This document shows, piece after piece, positions 33,988 to 41,972 of a stretch of 64,000 nucleotides of DNA. Position 1 is the stretch's first letter. Each line of letters starts with the position of its first letter. The DNA comes from CATOSP01 sp965216155 (lineage in GTDB: Bacteria; Chloroflexota; Dehalococcoidia; Lucifugimonadales; UBA3495): the NCBI GenBank assembly GCA_965216155.1, contig CBDCFD010000007.1, positions 1,550,001 through 1,614,000 of the forward strand, written 5' to 3'. Made by a program: the position numbers and the translations under genes. Below the pieces are notes generated by a model that was not told the DNA's origin, did not search any database, and saw nothing but the letters and a program-made list of their open reading frames with translations.

Positions 33988-35076
33988 ATGGACATGGAAC
34001 AAGTATTGAATCGTGCGGTTAGTAGGATACGCTCTGGCCAACTGAACAAAGAAGAGCAGGTCAAACTGGCGGTGATTCTACCTATCCTGCGTGCGTTGGA
34101 CTGGGATGATACCAACCCGTCGGAATTCGTACCCGAATTTTCAGTACCCGGCGGTTCGGTGGATTACGCTCTGTGTAGCCCGGCCCCAAAGCCCTATGTC
34201 TTTGTCGAAGCCAAGCGGCTTGGCAATGCCGACGAAAGTGGCGTTGAACAGGTTTTTAACTACGCCGCACACCAAGGCGTTCCATTTCTTATCTTGACCG
34301 ATGGCAACGTCTGGGATTTTTATCTGAGCATGGCGGATGGTATTCCTGCAGAGCGCCGGTTTTACCGGATTGAGCTGCAACGTGATGACAGGATTGCCGA
34401 CTCCGCCATGTTTTTCGAGAAATACCTTCATAAAAACCGCGTCAGTTTGGCGGAAACTAGAATTGACGCCGAGCAATTGCGCGACGGCGACCGGCAGAAA
34501 GAAGAGGCGCGAAAAGCTATTTCTAGCGTTTGGCGAGCTCTGCTGACGACTCCCGACGAATCACTCTGCAGCTTGATTGCGGACGCTGTAGAAGGAGAGT
34601 GTGGCACTCAGCCGGAACTTGACGACGTAGAGGCATTCTTGAAGGAAGTTCTCTCCGCTTCAGTATCGTCTGTTAAAACCACTCAAGAGTCACGGACCTC
34701 AACCGTCACTGAACTAGAACAGTCAAAACCTGTGGGTCGCGGGAAAATCGTTGGGTTTGTCCTTGATGGCCAACGAGTGGAAACCGGAGTCGGCAATCGT
34801 ACCCTAGCGGCGGTGATAAGGGCGTTTCACCGCCGCGATCCTGCATTTATGGGGCGTTTCGCTGCGCGAACGACAACGAAGAGACGGCGGTTGGTAGCCC
34901 AAACCCGTGATGACCTTTACGACCAGGTTCATTTGAGAGACTACTCCATTGACTTGGGAAATGGTTGGTGGCTTGGAACTAACCTCGGCACGGAATCAAT
35001 AAAGAAAAATATCGGCATAGCCTGCGCAATCATGGACATTCAACTCGGCTCGCAACTGACGCTGATCGAACGTTGA
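33988..35076 (+). CDS. HsdR-N-like restriction nuclease-domain protein
   Basis: A 362-residue protein. Residues 20-150 match the N-terminal nuclease domain of type I restriction R subunits: 'LPILRALDWDDTNPSEFVPE', then 'SVDYALCSPAPKPYVFVEAK', which supplies the D...ExK catalytic pattern, and 'AAHQGVPFLILTDGNVWDFY'. No helicase domain follows. The C-terminal half ends in a basic segment ('RFAARTTTKRRRLVAQTRDD'). It is less GC-rich than its neighbours and has no methylase or specificity gene beside it, so it is a stand-alone nuclease-like protein, probably acquired. Its activity is not proven. Confidence 0.75.
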   Translation: MDMEQVLNRAVSRIRSGQLNKEEQVKLAVILPILRALDWDDTNPSEFVPEFSVPGGSVDYALCSPAPKPYVFVEAKRLGNADESGVEQVFNYAAHQGVPFLILTDGNVWDFYLSMADGIPAERRFYRIELQRDDRIADSAMFFEKYLHKNRVSLAETRIDAEQLRDGDRQKEEARKAISSVWRALLTTPDESLCSLIADAVEGECGTQPELDDVEAFLKEVLSASVSSVKTTQESRTSTVTELEQSKPVGRGKIVGFVLDGQRVETGVGNRTLAAVIRAFHRRDPAFMGRFAARTTTKRRRLVAQTRDDLYDQVHLRDYSIDLGNGWWLGTNLGTESIKKNIGIACAIMDIQLGSQLTLIER

Positions 35077-35147
35077 TTTCCATCTGGAGGTTGTCAAAGT
35101 ACAAATTAGATACGAAAGCAAACGGAACCTCCGATCGGCACCCTCAC

Positions 35148-35748
35148 CCCCCGTTCCGGTATTCCTCGGTGCACTTGACGCTGTAGCCGCCCTCACCCAT
35201 CAAGAGGCTTTCTACGGCCGCCCTAGCGGTATCCAGCGAGGTGAAGCGGCTTTGCACCAAAAGTCATTTTGGGAAACGTAAAGGATATAACTTCTGTTGA
35301 TATGCTCCTTGTACCGTGCATAACCACACCATAATGCACTTGTAAAACGTAATACTATGTCGACATCAGGACTTTTGGTGCAAAGCCGAGGTGAAGCAAG
35401 GAGTCTGACGCTCCACCGCCGCCCGGCGGATGTAGAATCCGTCTTGCATTACCGAGGTATCTCCTGACAGCGTGTTGATCACCGCGGAAACTGTACCGTC
35501 ATTTACCAGGTCGACCACGGTAGGACTTCCTTCGCTCAACATCTTGCTGACCATGGTGACAGGCATCCCCATAGCGGAGATCATGGCGGCTGTGCCCTCG
35601 GTGGCGTAGAGCTTGCAGCCTGCTTCGTGCAATTCCCGGATCATGGTGACTGCCTCAGCCTTGTCATGATCGGCGATGCTGAGCAGCACGGCCGACTGTT
35701 TGTTCAGGTTCAGGTTTGCCGCCAACAGGGCTTTGGACAGGGCGTTTT
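35148..35748 (-). pseudogene. duplicated carB 3' end
   Basis: This is nearly identical to 37013-37467 of carB (two differences seen, such as C for T at 35174 and in 'CATTTACCAGG'). It encodes 'KALLAANLNLNKQSAVLLSI' through the CarB C-terminus. It is broken by a 142-bp MITE (35247-35388) and at its 5' side is fused, at GGCGTTTTCC, to a 3' fragment of ornithine cyclodeaminase on the other strand. It has no start of its own and cannot give active CarB. Confidence 0.9.
35247..35388. mobile_element. 142-bp ISL3-like MITE with 8-bp target duplication
   Basis: Perfect 19-bp inverted repeats, CGGCTTTGCACCAAAAGTC and its complement, bound an AT-rich non-coding element. AGGTGAAG is duplicated on both sides (35239-35246 and 35389-35396) and occurs once at the matching site in intact carB. 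The GG(C)-TTTGCACC ends with 8-bp duplications fit the ISL3 family. Confidence 0.92.
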
Positions 35749-35920
35749 CCAGTGAAGCCGGATGATCGAATTGCGTCATGCGGTGGCTTCGATGGTCTCG
35801 GGGCGCGACAACTCGGAGCAGGTAATCTTCGCCAAGCTCATGGGCATCGGTGTAGCCGACGTAGCCGCTGCCAAGCTGGTCTACGAGCAGGCGAAGGTTA
35901 AGGGGTTGGGGATGGAGTAG
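35744..35920 (+). pseudogene. truncated ornithine cyclodeaminase copy 2
   Basis: It matches the last ~190 bp of the intact cyclodeaminase, from 'VFQWSRMIELRHAVAS' to the end ('KGLGME' then TAG). The conserved Trp codon is TGA here. It is joined head-on to the carB fragment through the shared sequence GTTTTCC, which points to microhomology-mediated recombination. Confidence 0.85.
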
Positions 35921-35994
35921 CGAGTTATCCAAGAAGGCGCGTGTGGGGCGTTTCGCCAAACGCCCATACCTTTGGCATCACCACCAAGGGTCGC

Positions 35995-36393
35995 TTACTC
36001 CGCAGCGTCCAACCGGCTCAAGGGGCCGGGCCAGTCAAGGATAGGCCGGTCGGCGGTGACCAGTGTGTGACCTGCCAGGGCGGTGGCTACGATGATGCGG
36101 TCGGCAGGGTCGGCGTGAAAACCCTCAAGGCGGTTGGCCCGGATGCCTATGGCTCCATCTACGGGAATTTCGGTCACACCCTGCTCCAACAATGTCCTGC
36201 GCCATAGCTCGGCGTCATCGGGGAGCCGGAGCATCCCTTTAGCCGTCAGCATTGCCAGTTCCCAGAAGGAGAACGCGGACATGGCGGCTTGGTCCATCCG
36301 CCAGGCGCCGTCTATCTCCCGCCTGGCATTCTCTCCCAACTGCGCCCCGCCCATCCTGAGCCATACCATGACGTGGGTATCGAGAATTATCAA
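35995..36393 (-). CDS. vapC: PIN domain toxin, VapC-like
   Basis: A 132-residue PIN-domain ribonuclease, the toxin of a VapBC-type pair. The acidic residues are visible in 'LIILDTHVMVWL' (Asp), 'AFSFWELAMLTAKG' (Glu) and 'FHADPADRIIVATALAGHTL' (Asp pair), followed by 'LVTADRPIL'. The start is a TTG whose bases overlap the antitoxin stop (TTGA), giving tight coupling; reading from further upstream would run through the antitoxin gene. It cleaves RNA when the antitoxin is lost. Confidence 0.88.
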   Translation of the reverse strand: MIILDTHVMVWLRMGGAQLGENARREIDGAWRMDQAAMSAFSFWELAMLTAKGMLRLPDDAELWRRTLLEQGVTEIPVDGAIGIRANRLEGFHADPADRIIVATALAGHTLVTADRPILDWPGPLSRLDAAE

Positions 36394-36671
36394 GACTGCT
36401 CCCCGCCGGACTTGCCGGGGTCCGCAAACCATTCGGGCGGCATGGGCGAAACTATGTCGCCGAGTATCTCTATTTTCCCGGGGTCGATGCCAAATATCGT
36501 CTTGGGCTTCTCCCGGTACGGCACGAGGCGCGAGACCGGTCGCCCGTTCCTGGTAATGACAATCTCACCGCCCGTCTCCGCCAATTCATCCATCAACTCC
36601 AGACAATCGTCCTTAAATTCGGACGCCTCAATAGTCCTGGTTCCAGTTGGTTTGTTGCTGTCTGCCGACAT
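36390..36671 (-). CDS. Phd/YefM-type antitoxin
   Basis: A 93-residue antitoxin. The N-terminal DNA-binding region has 'RTIEASEFKDDCLELMDELA' and 'GGEIVITRNGRPVSRLVPYR', the standard Phd/YefM fold. The acidic C-terminus would bind the PIN toxin. ATG at 36671 follows AGGAG. It is likely an autorepressor of the operon. Confidence 0.87.
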   Translation of the reverse strand: MSADSNKPTGTRTIEASEFKDDCLELMDELAETGGEIVITRNGRPVSRLVPYREKPKTIFGIDPGKIEILGDIVSPMPPEWFADPGKSGGEQS

Positions 36672-37010
36672 TGCCGCTCCTTGTATTCCTGTCCCGTAAA
36701 TCGTGCGCGTCCATGAAAACTCCAGAGAAACAAGGAAAGGGCTCCCCGAGGATATACAGGATGATGGAATTATACTACTGCAGGGAATCTCGCAAAACCG
36801 GACAAGACCATTTGGGTGTGACTGAAAGCAGTTGGGATATAGAGAAGTTACATCCGGGAAAGCGCCGTCTGAATCAGGATTCAAGGGTTAGCAGGATGAA
36901 TTGGCGCTATCCTGAAAATCCTAAAATCCAGTAAATCCTGATTCAGACAATAATTGGGAGGCTTGCTAGAGCTTCCCAACTACTTTTATCACACCCGGTA
37001 ACGGGTTTAA
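36672..37010. other. intergenic region, no gene
   Basis: This is the promoter side of the toxin-antitoxin operon and the downstream side of carB. It holds an 82-bp palindromic repeat (separate entry) and no coding signal that I can support. Confidence 0.5.
36867..36948. repeat. 82-bp palindromic repeat
   Basis: GTCTGAATCAGGATT (36867-36881) and AATCCTGATTCAGAC (36934-36948) are perfect 15-bp inverted repeats, with AGGAT/ATCCT steps between them. The form is that of a short dispersed repeat seen in many bacterial genomes. It lies 63 bp beyond the carB stop and could also act as a hairpin in the carB mRNA. Confidence 0.75.
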
Positions 37011-40000
37011 TTACCCCCCATTCCGGTATTCCTCGGTGCATTTGACGCTGTAGCCGCCCTCACCCATCAAGAGGCTTTCTACGGCCGCCCTAGCGGTATC
37101 CAGCGAGGTGAAGCAAGGAGTCTGACGCTCCACCGCCGCCCGGCGGATGTAGAATCCGTCTTGCATTACCGAGGTATCTCCTGACAGCGTGTTGATCACC
37201 GCGGAAACTGTACCGTCATTTATCAGGTCGACCACGGTAGGACTTCCTTCGCTCAACATCTTGCTGACCATGGTGACAGGCATCCCCATAGCGGAGATCA
37301 TGGCGGCTGTGCCCTCGGTGGCGTAGAGCTTGCAGCCTGCTTCGTGCAATTCCCGGATCATGGTGACTGCCTCAGCCTTGTCATGATCGGCGATGCTGAG
37401 CAGCACGGCCGACTGTTTGTTCAGGTTCAGGTTTGCCGCCAACAGGGCTTTGGACAGGGCGTTTCCGAAGTCGCGGTCGATGCCCATCACCTCGCCGGTG
37501 GACTTCATTTCAGGCCCCAGGTGCCAGTCAACCCCGACCAGCTTGCCCATCGAAAACACCGGCGCTTTGATTCCGACCAACTTCTGTCTGGGCCATAGTC
37601 CGCCCTGGAAGCCCTGCTGCTCAATGGTCTGGCCGAGCATAACCCGCGTTGCCATAGCAGCTACGGGCACTCCGGTCACCTTGGAGATGAAGGGGATTGT
37701 GCGGCTTCCCCTTGGGTTGACCTCTATCACGTAGACGGATGTCGCGCTTTCGGCACCGGCGTCCACCTGGGGACTGCGGTATGGGGTCCCGCCCTCGATG
37801 ACGAACTGGATGTTCATCAACCCGCGCACCTCTAATGCCAGGCCGATCCGGGTCGTGTACTCGACCAGGGTGTTGACTTCTTCCTCAGTCAGGTTTAGGC
37901 CAGGGTAGATGGCCATGGAGTCGCCGCTGTGTACCCCTGCCCGTTCGATGTGTTCCATGATGCCGGGGATGAGGACCTGGCTCCCGTCACAGACCGCATC
38001 GACTTCGCATTCCTTGCCCTCGATATAGCGGTCGATTAGGACCCGTTTGTCCGGGGCGACCTCGGTGGCCACAGTCAAGTAGCGGATTAACTCGGAGGCG
38101 TTCTGGACTATCTCCATCGCCCGGCCACCCAAAACATAGCTGGGGCGGACGATGGCCGGATAGCCAATTGTCTGGGCGACGCGGAGCGCCTCCTCGACCG
38201 AGCTGACCGCGGCGCCCGGTGGCTGGGGTATGCCCAGACGGGCCAAGAACTCTTCGAACTTGTGCCTGTCTGAAGCAATGTCGATGGCCTCTGCGCTGGA
38301 GCCCAAAATGGGCAATCCCGCGGCGGCTAGGGACTGGGACAGGTTGATGGCCGTCTGCCCGCCGAACTGGACCACGCAGGGAGGCGGGTCGCCTTCCCCC
38401 GCCTCGTTCTCGATTATGTCCCTTACCGACTCCTCGTCCAGGGGCTCGAAGTACAGGCGGTCACTGGCGTCGAAATCGGTGGACACTGTCTCCGGGTTGG
38501 AGTTGATCATGATGCTGCGCACGTGGTTCCGGGACAACGCCCAGGCTGCGTGCACACTGCAATAGTCGAACTCGATCCCCTGGCCGATCCTGATTGGGCC
38601 ACTGCCAATTACGATTGCCTTCGGACCGGGCAGGGGGAGTGCCTCGTTTTCCTGGTCGTAGGTGCTGTAGTAATAGGGGGTGACGGCCTCGAACTCGGCA
38701 GCGCAGGTGTCCACGGTCTTGTAGGCCGGGCGTATGTTCCATGCCTGGCGTTGGTTGCGCACCTGTTCAGGCAGCATATCCGCCAGGGTGCCGATCTGGT
38801 CGTCTGAGAACCCAAGACGCTTGGCCCGGAGCAGAAGTTCCGGGGTGAGGGTCTCGGCGAGCAGCCGCCGCTCCATGGCTACGATGCGCTCAAGAGCGCT
38901 GATGAACCACGGGTCGATACAGGTCCGCCTGGTGAGCTTCTCACCGTCCACGTCCCGCCGGATTGCGGCCATGAGCGCCCAGAGACGTTCGTCGTTTGGT
39001 CCGAACCGCGCATCTTCCAGGGAGATCGTGGGTTGGCCGCGCCAGTCCGGGTCTTCCCACAGCAGGGAGCGGCTTCCCAGCTCCAGGGCTCGTGCCGCCT
39101 TCTGCAGGGCAGACTCGAAGGAGCGGTCTATGACCATCACCTCGCCGGTGGCCTTCATCTGGGTCGTTGTGCGCCGGTCCCCGTGGGGGAATTTATCGAA
39201 GGGCCACCTGGGCCACTTGACCACGCAGTAGTCCAGTGCGGGCTCGAAAGCGGCCTTTGTCTTATCGGTAACCGCGTTGGGTATCTCGTCCAGCCGCTTT
39301 CCTACTGCTATTTTGGCAGCCACTCTGGCGATGGGGTACCCAGTCGCCTTACTGGCCAAGGCCGAGCTGCGGCTGACCCTGGGATTCACCTCGATGACGT
39401 AGTAGTCGGAGTCGAGGGTATCCGGGAGGGCCAGTTCCTCCACGACCACTGGGTGCGGGCGCAGCGCAAATTGAATATTGCAGCCGCCCTCGATTCCCAG
39501 GCCGCGTATGATCTTAAGACTGGCTGAGCGAAGCATCTGGTATTCTTTGTCGGTGAGGGTCTGGCTGGGCGCGACCACGATGCTATCGCCTGTGTGGACC
39601 CCCATTGGATCCAGGTTTTCCATATTGCAAATGGTGATGCAGTTGTCTGCCCCGTCGCGCATCACCTCATACTCGACCTCTTTCCAGCCGGCCAGGGATC
39701 GCTCCAAGAGAATCTGCGAGATGGGGCTGGCGGAGAGGCCGCTATGGATGAATCCTTCGAACTCTTCCCAAGTGTTGGCGATGCCGCCGCCGCTACCTCC
39801 CAGTGTGTAGGCCGGGCGGACCACCAGGGGGAGGCCGATTTGACCGCCTAGCTCGCGGGCTTCCTCCGGTGACGACGCGGTGTAGTTCTGCGGTTCTGGC
39901 TCGCCGATTTCGTGAAGGAAGCTGCGGAAGAAATCGCGGTCCTCCGACCGGCGAATGGTATCCAGTGGTGTGCCCAGCAGACGCACGTCGTACTTGTCCA

Positions 40001-40316
40001 GCACGCCCGCGTCAGCCAGTGCCACCGCCAAGTTTAAGCCCGTTTGGCCTCCCAGGGTCGGGAGGATACCATCGGGCCGCTCAATGCGGATTACCCGCTC
40101 CAGCACCTCGACTGTAAGCGGTTCAATGTAGACCCGATCCGCTATGTCGTCGTCGGTCATTATGGTGGCGGGGTTCGAGTTGACCAGAACGGTCGTGACA
40201 CCCTCCTCGCGGAGGGCGGTACATGCTTGCGTCCCAGCGTAATCGAACTCCGCCGCCTGGCCGATAACGATCGGCCCGGAGCCAATTACCAGAACTTTGT
40301 CCGGTTTGGCCGAGAT
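37011..40316 (-). CDS. carB: carbamoyl-phosphate synthase large subunit, apparent ATC start
   Basis: A 1101-residue CarB that makes carbamoyl phosphate for pyrimidine and arginine synthesis. Both ATP-grasp halves are present: 'VLVIGSGPIVIGQAAEFDYA' and 'PTLGGQTGLNLAVAL', then the second copy 'AIVIGSGPIRIGQGIEFDYC' and 'VVQFGGQTAINLSQSLAAAG', and the regulatory MGS domain ('GCKLYATEGTAAMISAMG'). Family alignment puts the start at 40316-40314, an ATC with AGGAGG six bases before. No ATG, GTG or TTG exists in frame between the upstream stop and ATG 40160, which would delete the first 52 residues including the first nucleotide-binding loop. It is the last gene of the pyr operon. Confidence 0.93.
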   Translation of the reverse strand: MSAKPDKVLVIGSGPIVIGQAAEFDYAGTQACTALREEGVTTVLVNSNPATIMTDDDIADRVYIEPLTVEVLERVIRIERPDGILPTLGGQTGLNLAVALADAGVLDKYDVRLLGTPLDTIRRSEDRDFFRSFLHEIGEPEPQNYTASSPEEARELGGQIGLPLVVRPAYTLGGSGGGIANTWEEFEGFIHSGLSASPISQILLERSLAGWKEVEYEVMRDGADNCITICNMENLDPMGVHTGDSIVVAPSQTLTDKEYQMLRSASLKIIRGLGIEGGCNIQFALRPHPVVVEELALPDTLDSDYYVIEVNPRVSRSSALASKATGYPIARVAAKIAVGKRLDEIPNAVTDKTKAAFEPALDYCVVKWPRWPFDKFPHGDRRTTTQMKATGEVMVIDRSFESALQKAARALELGSRSLLWEDPDWRGQPTISLEDARFGPNDERLWALMAAIRRDVDGEKLTRRTCIDPWFISALERIVAMERRLLAETLTPELLLRAKRLGFSDDQIGTLADMLPEQVRNQRQAWNIRPAYKTVDTCAAEFEAVTPYYYSTYDQENEALPLPGPKAIVIGSGPIRIGQGIEFDYCSVHAAWALSRNHVRSIMINSNPETVSTDFDASDRLYFEPLDEESVRDIIENEAGEGDPPPCVVQFGGQTAINLSQSLAAAGLPILGSSAEAIDIASDRHKFEEFLARLGIPQPPGAAVSSVEEALRVAQTIGYPAIVRPSYVLGGRAMEIVQNASELIRYLTVATEVAPDKRVLIDRYIEGKECEVDAVCDGSQVLIPGIMEHIERAGVHSGDSMAIYPGLNLTEEEVNTLVEYTTRIGLALEVRGLMNIQFVIEGGTPYRSPQVDAGAESATSVYVIEVNPRGSRTIPFISKVTGVPVAAMATRVMLGQTIEQQGFQGGLWPRQKLVGIKAPVFSMGKLVGVDWHLGPEMKSTGEVMGIDRDFGNALSKALLAANLNLNKQSAVLLSIADHDKAEAVTMIRELHEAGCKLYATEGTAAMISAMGMPVTMVSKMLSEGSPTVVDLINDGTVSAVINTLSGDTSVMQDGFYIRRAAVERQTPCFTSLDTARAAVESLLMGEGGYSVKCTEEYRNGG

Positions 40317-40322
40317 GTTTTG

Positions 40323-40328
40323 CCTCCT
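40323..40328 (-). promoter_or_regulatory. ribosome binding site that fixes the carB start
   Basis: AGGAGG lies six bases before the ATC at 40316 and matches nothing else. It is the main evidence for the non-standard start of carB. Confidence 0.7.
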
Positions 40329-40350
40329 TAGTTGCCCCTACGGGCCTGGG

Positions 40351-40767
40351 TTAGACTGTTGGGAGAACTCCGGGTAGGTGGATGAAATCCCGTCGCTGGA
40401 ACATGTTCAGCATCTGGAAGGCAAAGGAGCCATAGAGTCGACCGACCGGGTCGAACTCCAGCGCCTCCGGAGGCGGCTCTGATTCCCGTGGCGGGATCCG
40501 GAACACGACACCGTCATGCTCATGGTTTTCCACCTCTATGCGGCCCACCGGAAACGGCGCTTGGCCGCGCTGCCTCGGGTTCACCGCCTTGATCAGGACT
40601 TCCCACCGTTTACCCATCTCAATCCTGGTTGGTGTGAGTTGGTACATGTGGGAGTCGCAGGAAAAATTCGGTACTTCCTGGTCCAACAGGGTTATGATAT
40701 CGGACAATGCACCAGGGATCTCCACCTCCACACCCTCCTCCAACAAAACCATAGAAAAAGAAGACAT
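40351..40767 (-). CDS. hypothetical protein between carA and carB
   Basis: A 138-residue soluble protein that I do not recognise: 'MSSFSMVLLEEGVEVEIPGA' at the start, 'YQLTPTRIEMGKRWEVLIKA' and 'FPVGRIEVENHEHDGVVFRI' in the middle, 'RLYGSFAFQMLNMFQRRDFI' near the end. No motif of catalysis or membrane insertion is visible. It lies inside the pyr operon, 110 bp from carA and 34 bp from carB, on the same strand. A role tied to carbamoyl phosphate is only a guess from position. Confidence 0.6.
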   Translation of the reverse strand: MSSFSMVLLEEGVEVEIPGALSDIITLLDQEVPNFSCDSHMYQLTPTRIEMGKRWEVLIKAVNPRQRGQAPFPVGRIEVENHEHDGVVFRIPPRESEPPPEALEFDPVGRLYGSFAFQMLNMFQRRDFIHLPGVLPTV

Positions 40768-40877
40768 CTGAAAACCTCACAATAATTACGAACAAGTGAA
40801 AGGTTGAGAGTTTCTGGCTTTATTCTTCTCTACATGATCTCAGCGTGTTCTATAGGCGTTACCTCCTGGTACTAAAG

Positions 40878-41972
40878 CTACTTGCACTGGGCTACTAGAT
40901 CGAGAAAGCGATCGAATAAATACTCGTTATCCCGAGGGCCAGGAGACGCCTCGGAGTGGTATTGAATAGTGAATACGGGGTATTCGCGGTGCCGCAGTCC
41001 TTCGATAGTGTCGTCATTCAGGTTTATGTGGGAGACCTCCAGCCCCGAGGGCAAGGCGTCGGAACTGACGGCGTACCCGTGGTTTTGCGCGGTTATGTAA
41101 ATCCGGCCGTCGCTAAGGTCCTGCACGGGGTGATTCGCCCCACGGTGGCCAAACTTGAGCTTGAAGGTCTCGGCGCCCAGGGCGCGGGCTACCATCTGGT
41201 GACCCAAGCAGATGCCCATAATGGGTACCCTGCCTATGAGCTTCCGAATGTTGGAGACCACGTAATCAAGAAGTTGTGGATCGCCGGGCCCCGGAGACAG
41301 TAGAATGCCGGATGGCTCCATCGCCAGCATTTCCTCGGCGCTGGTGGCGGCGGAGATGGCGACTACTTCGCAGCCACGCTGGCGCAGCATCCGGAGGATG
41401 TTGTATTTTAACCCGAGGTCATTGACCAAAATACGGTAGCCGGGAGCCCCTGGAGGTAGCGGCGGATCCTCCCAGCGGTACTGGGAGCCGGTAGTCACCG
41501 TTCGGACGAAGTCCACGTCTCCGTAGGAAGGTTGCTCCGCAAGCAGGGCCAGGGCCAGGTCCGGCGACTCCCTGGTGATTAGCCCCATCATGACCCCGCT
41601 GCTGCGCAGGCGGCGCGTGACCGCCCGAGTGTCCACCCCGCTAATCCCTGGGATACCCTGGGAGCGGAGGAATTCGTGAAGGGTGATGGCTTCCGGAGAG
41701 TGACTGGGCCGGTCGCAATGCTCCCGCACTATCATTCCGGAGACCTGAATCTTCCTGGACTCGTGGTCCCCGGGGTTAATGCCATAGTTTCCTACCAACG
41801 GATACGTAAGTGTTACCATCTGGCCGGCATAGGAAGGGTCGGTAAGGACCTCCTGATATCCGGTCATACTGGTGTTGAATACCACCTCGCCGAAGCCGCC
41901 TTCGTCGGCCCCGAAGGTTTCGCCCCGGAATACTGATCCGTCTTGAAGGACCAGACAGGAAGGATCAGCCAT
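40878..41972 (-). CDS. carA: carbamoyl-phosphate synthase small subunit
   Basis: A 364-residue glutamine amidotransferase subunit that supplies ammonia to CarB. The N-terminal domain has 'GSVFRGETFGADEGGFGEVV' and 'FNTSMTGYQEVLTDPSYAGQ'. The class I amidotransferase domain has the Cys nucleophile in 'VPIMGICLGHQMVARALGAE' and the His/Glu pair in 'FTIQYHSEASPGP'. It starts eight bases inside the end of pyrC (ATGGCTGA), so translation is coupled. Confidence 0.96.
   Translation of the reverse strand: MADPSCLVLQDGSVFRGETFGADEGGFGEVVFNTSMTGYQEVLTDPSYAGQMVTLTYPLVGNYGINPGDHESRKIQVSGMIVREHCDRPSHSPEAITLHEFLRSQGIPGISGVDTRAVTRRLRSSGVMMGLITRESPDLALALLAEQPSYGDVDFVRTVTTGSQYRWEDPPLPPGAPGYRILVNDLGLKYNILRMLRQRGCEVVAISAATSAEEMLAMEPSGILLSPGPGDPQLLDYVVSNIRKLIGRVPIMGICLGHQMVARALGAETFKLKFGHRGANHPVQDLSDGRIYITAQNHGYAVSSDALPSGLEVSHINLNDDTIEGLRHREYPVFTIQYHSEASPGPRDNEYLFDRFLDLVAQCK

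Noticed and set aside
33988..35076. Complete type I restriction-modification system
   Set aside because: Only an HsdR-N-like domain is present. There is no helicase, HsdM or HsdS in the window.
35366..35959. A separate 197-aa protein-coding gene on the minus strand
   Set aside because: It is a chimera of a carB 3' copy, the MITE end and antisense cyclodeaminase sequence, with no start signal.
35995..36393. VapC starting further upstream, giving 145 residues
   Set aside because: That start lies inside the antitoxin coding region. The TTG overlapping the antitoxin stop gives the standard PIN-domain N-terminus.
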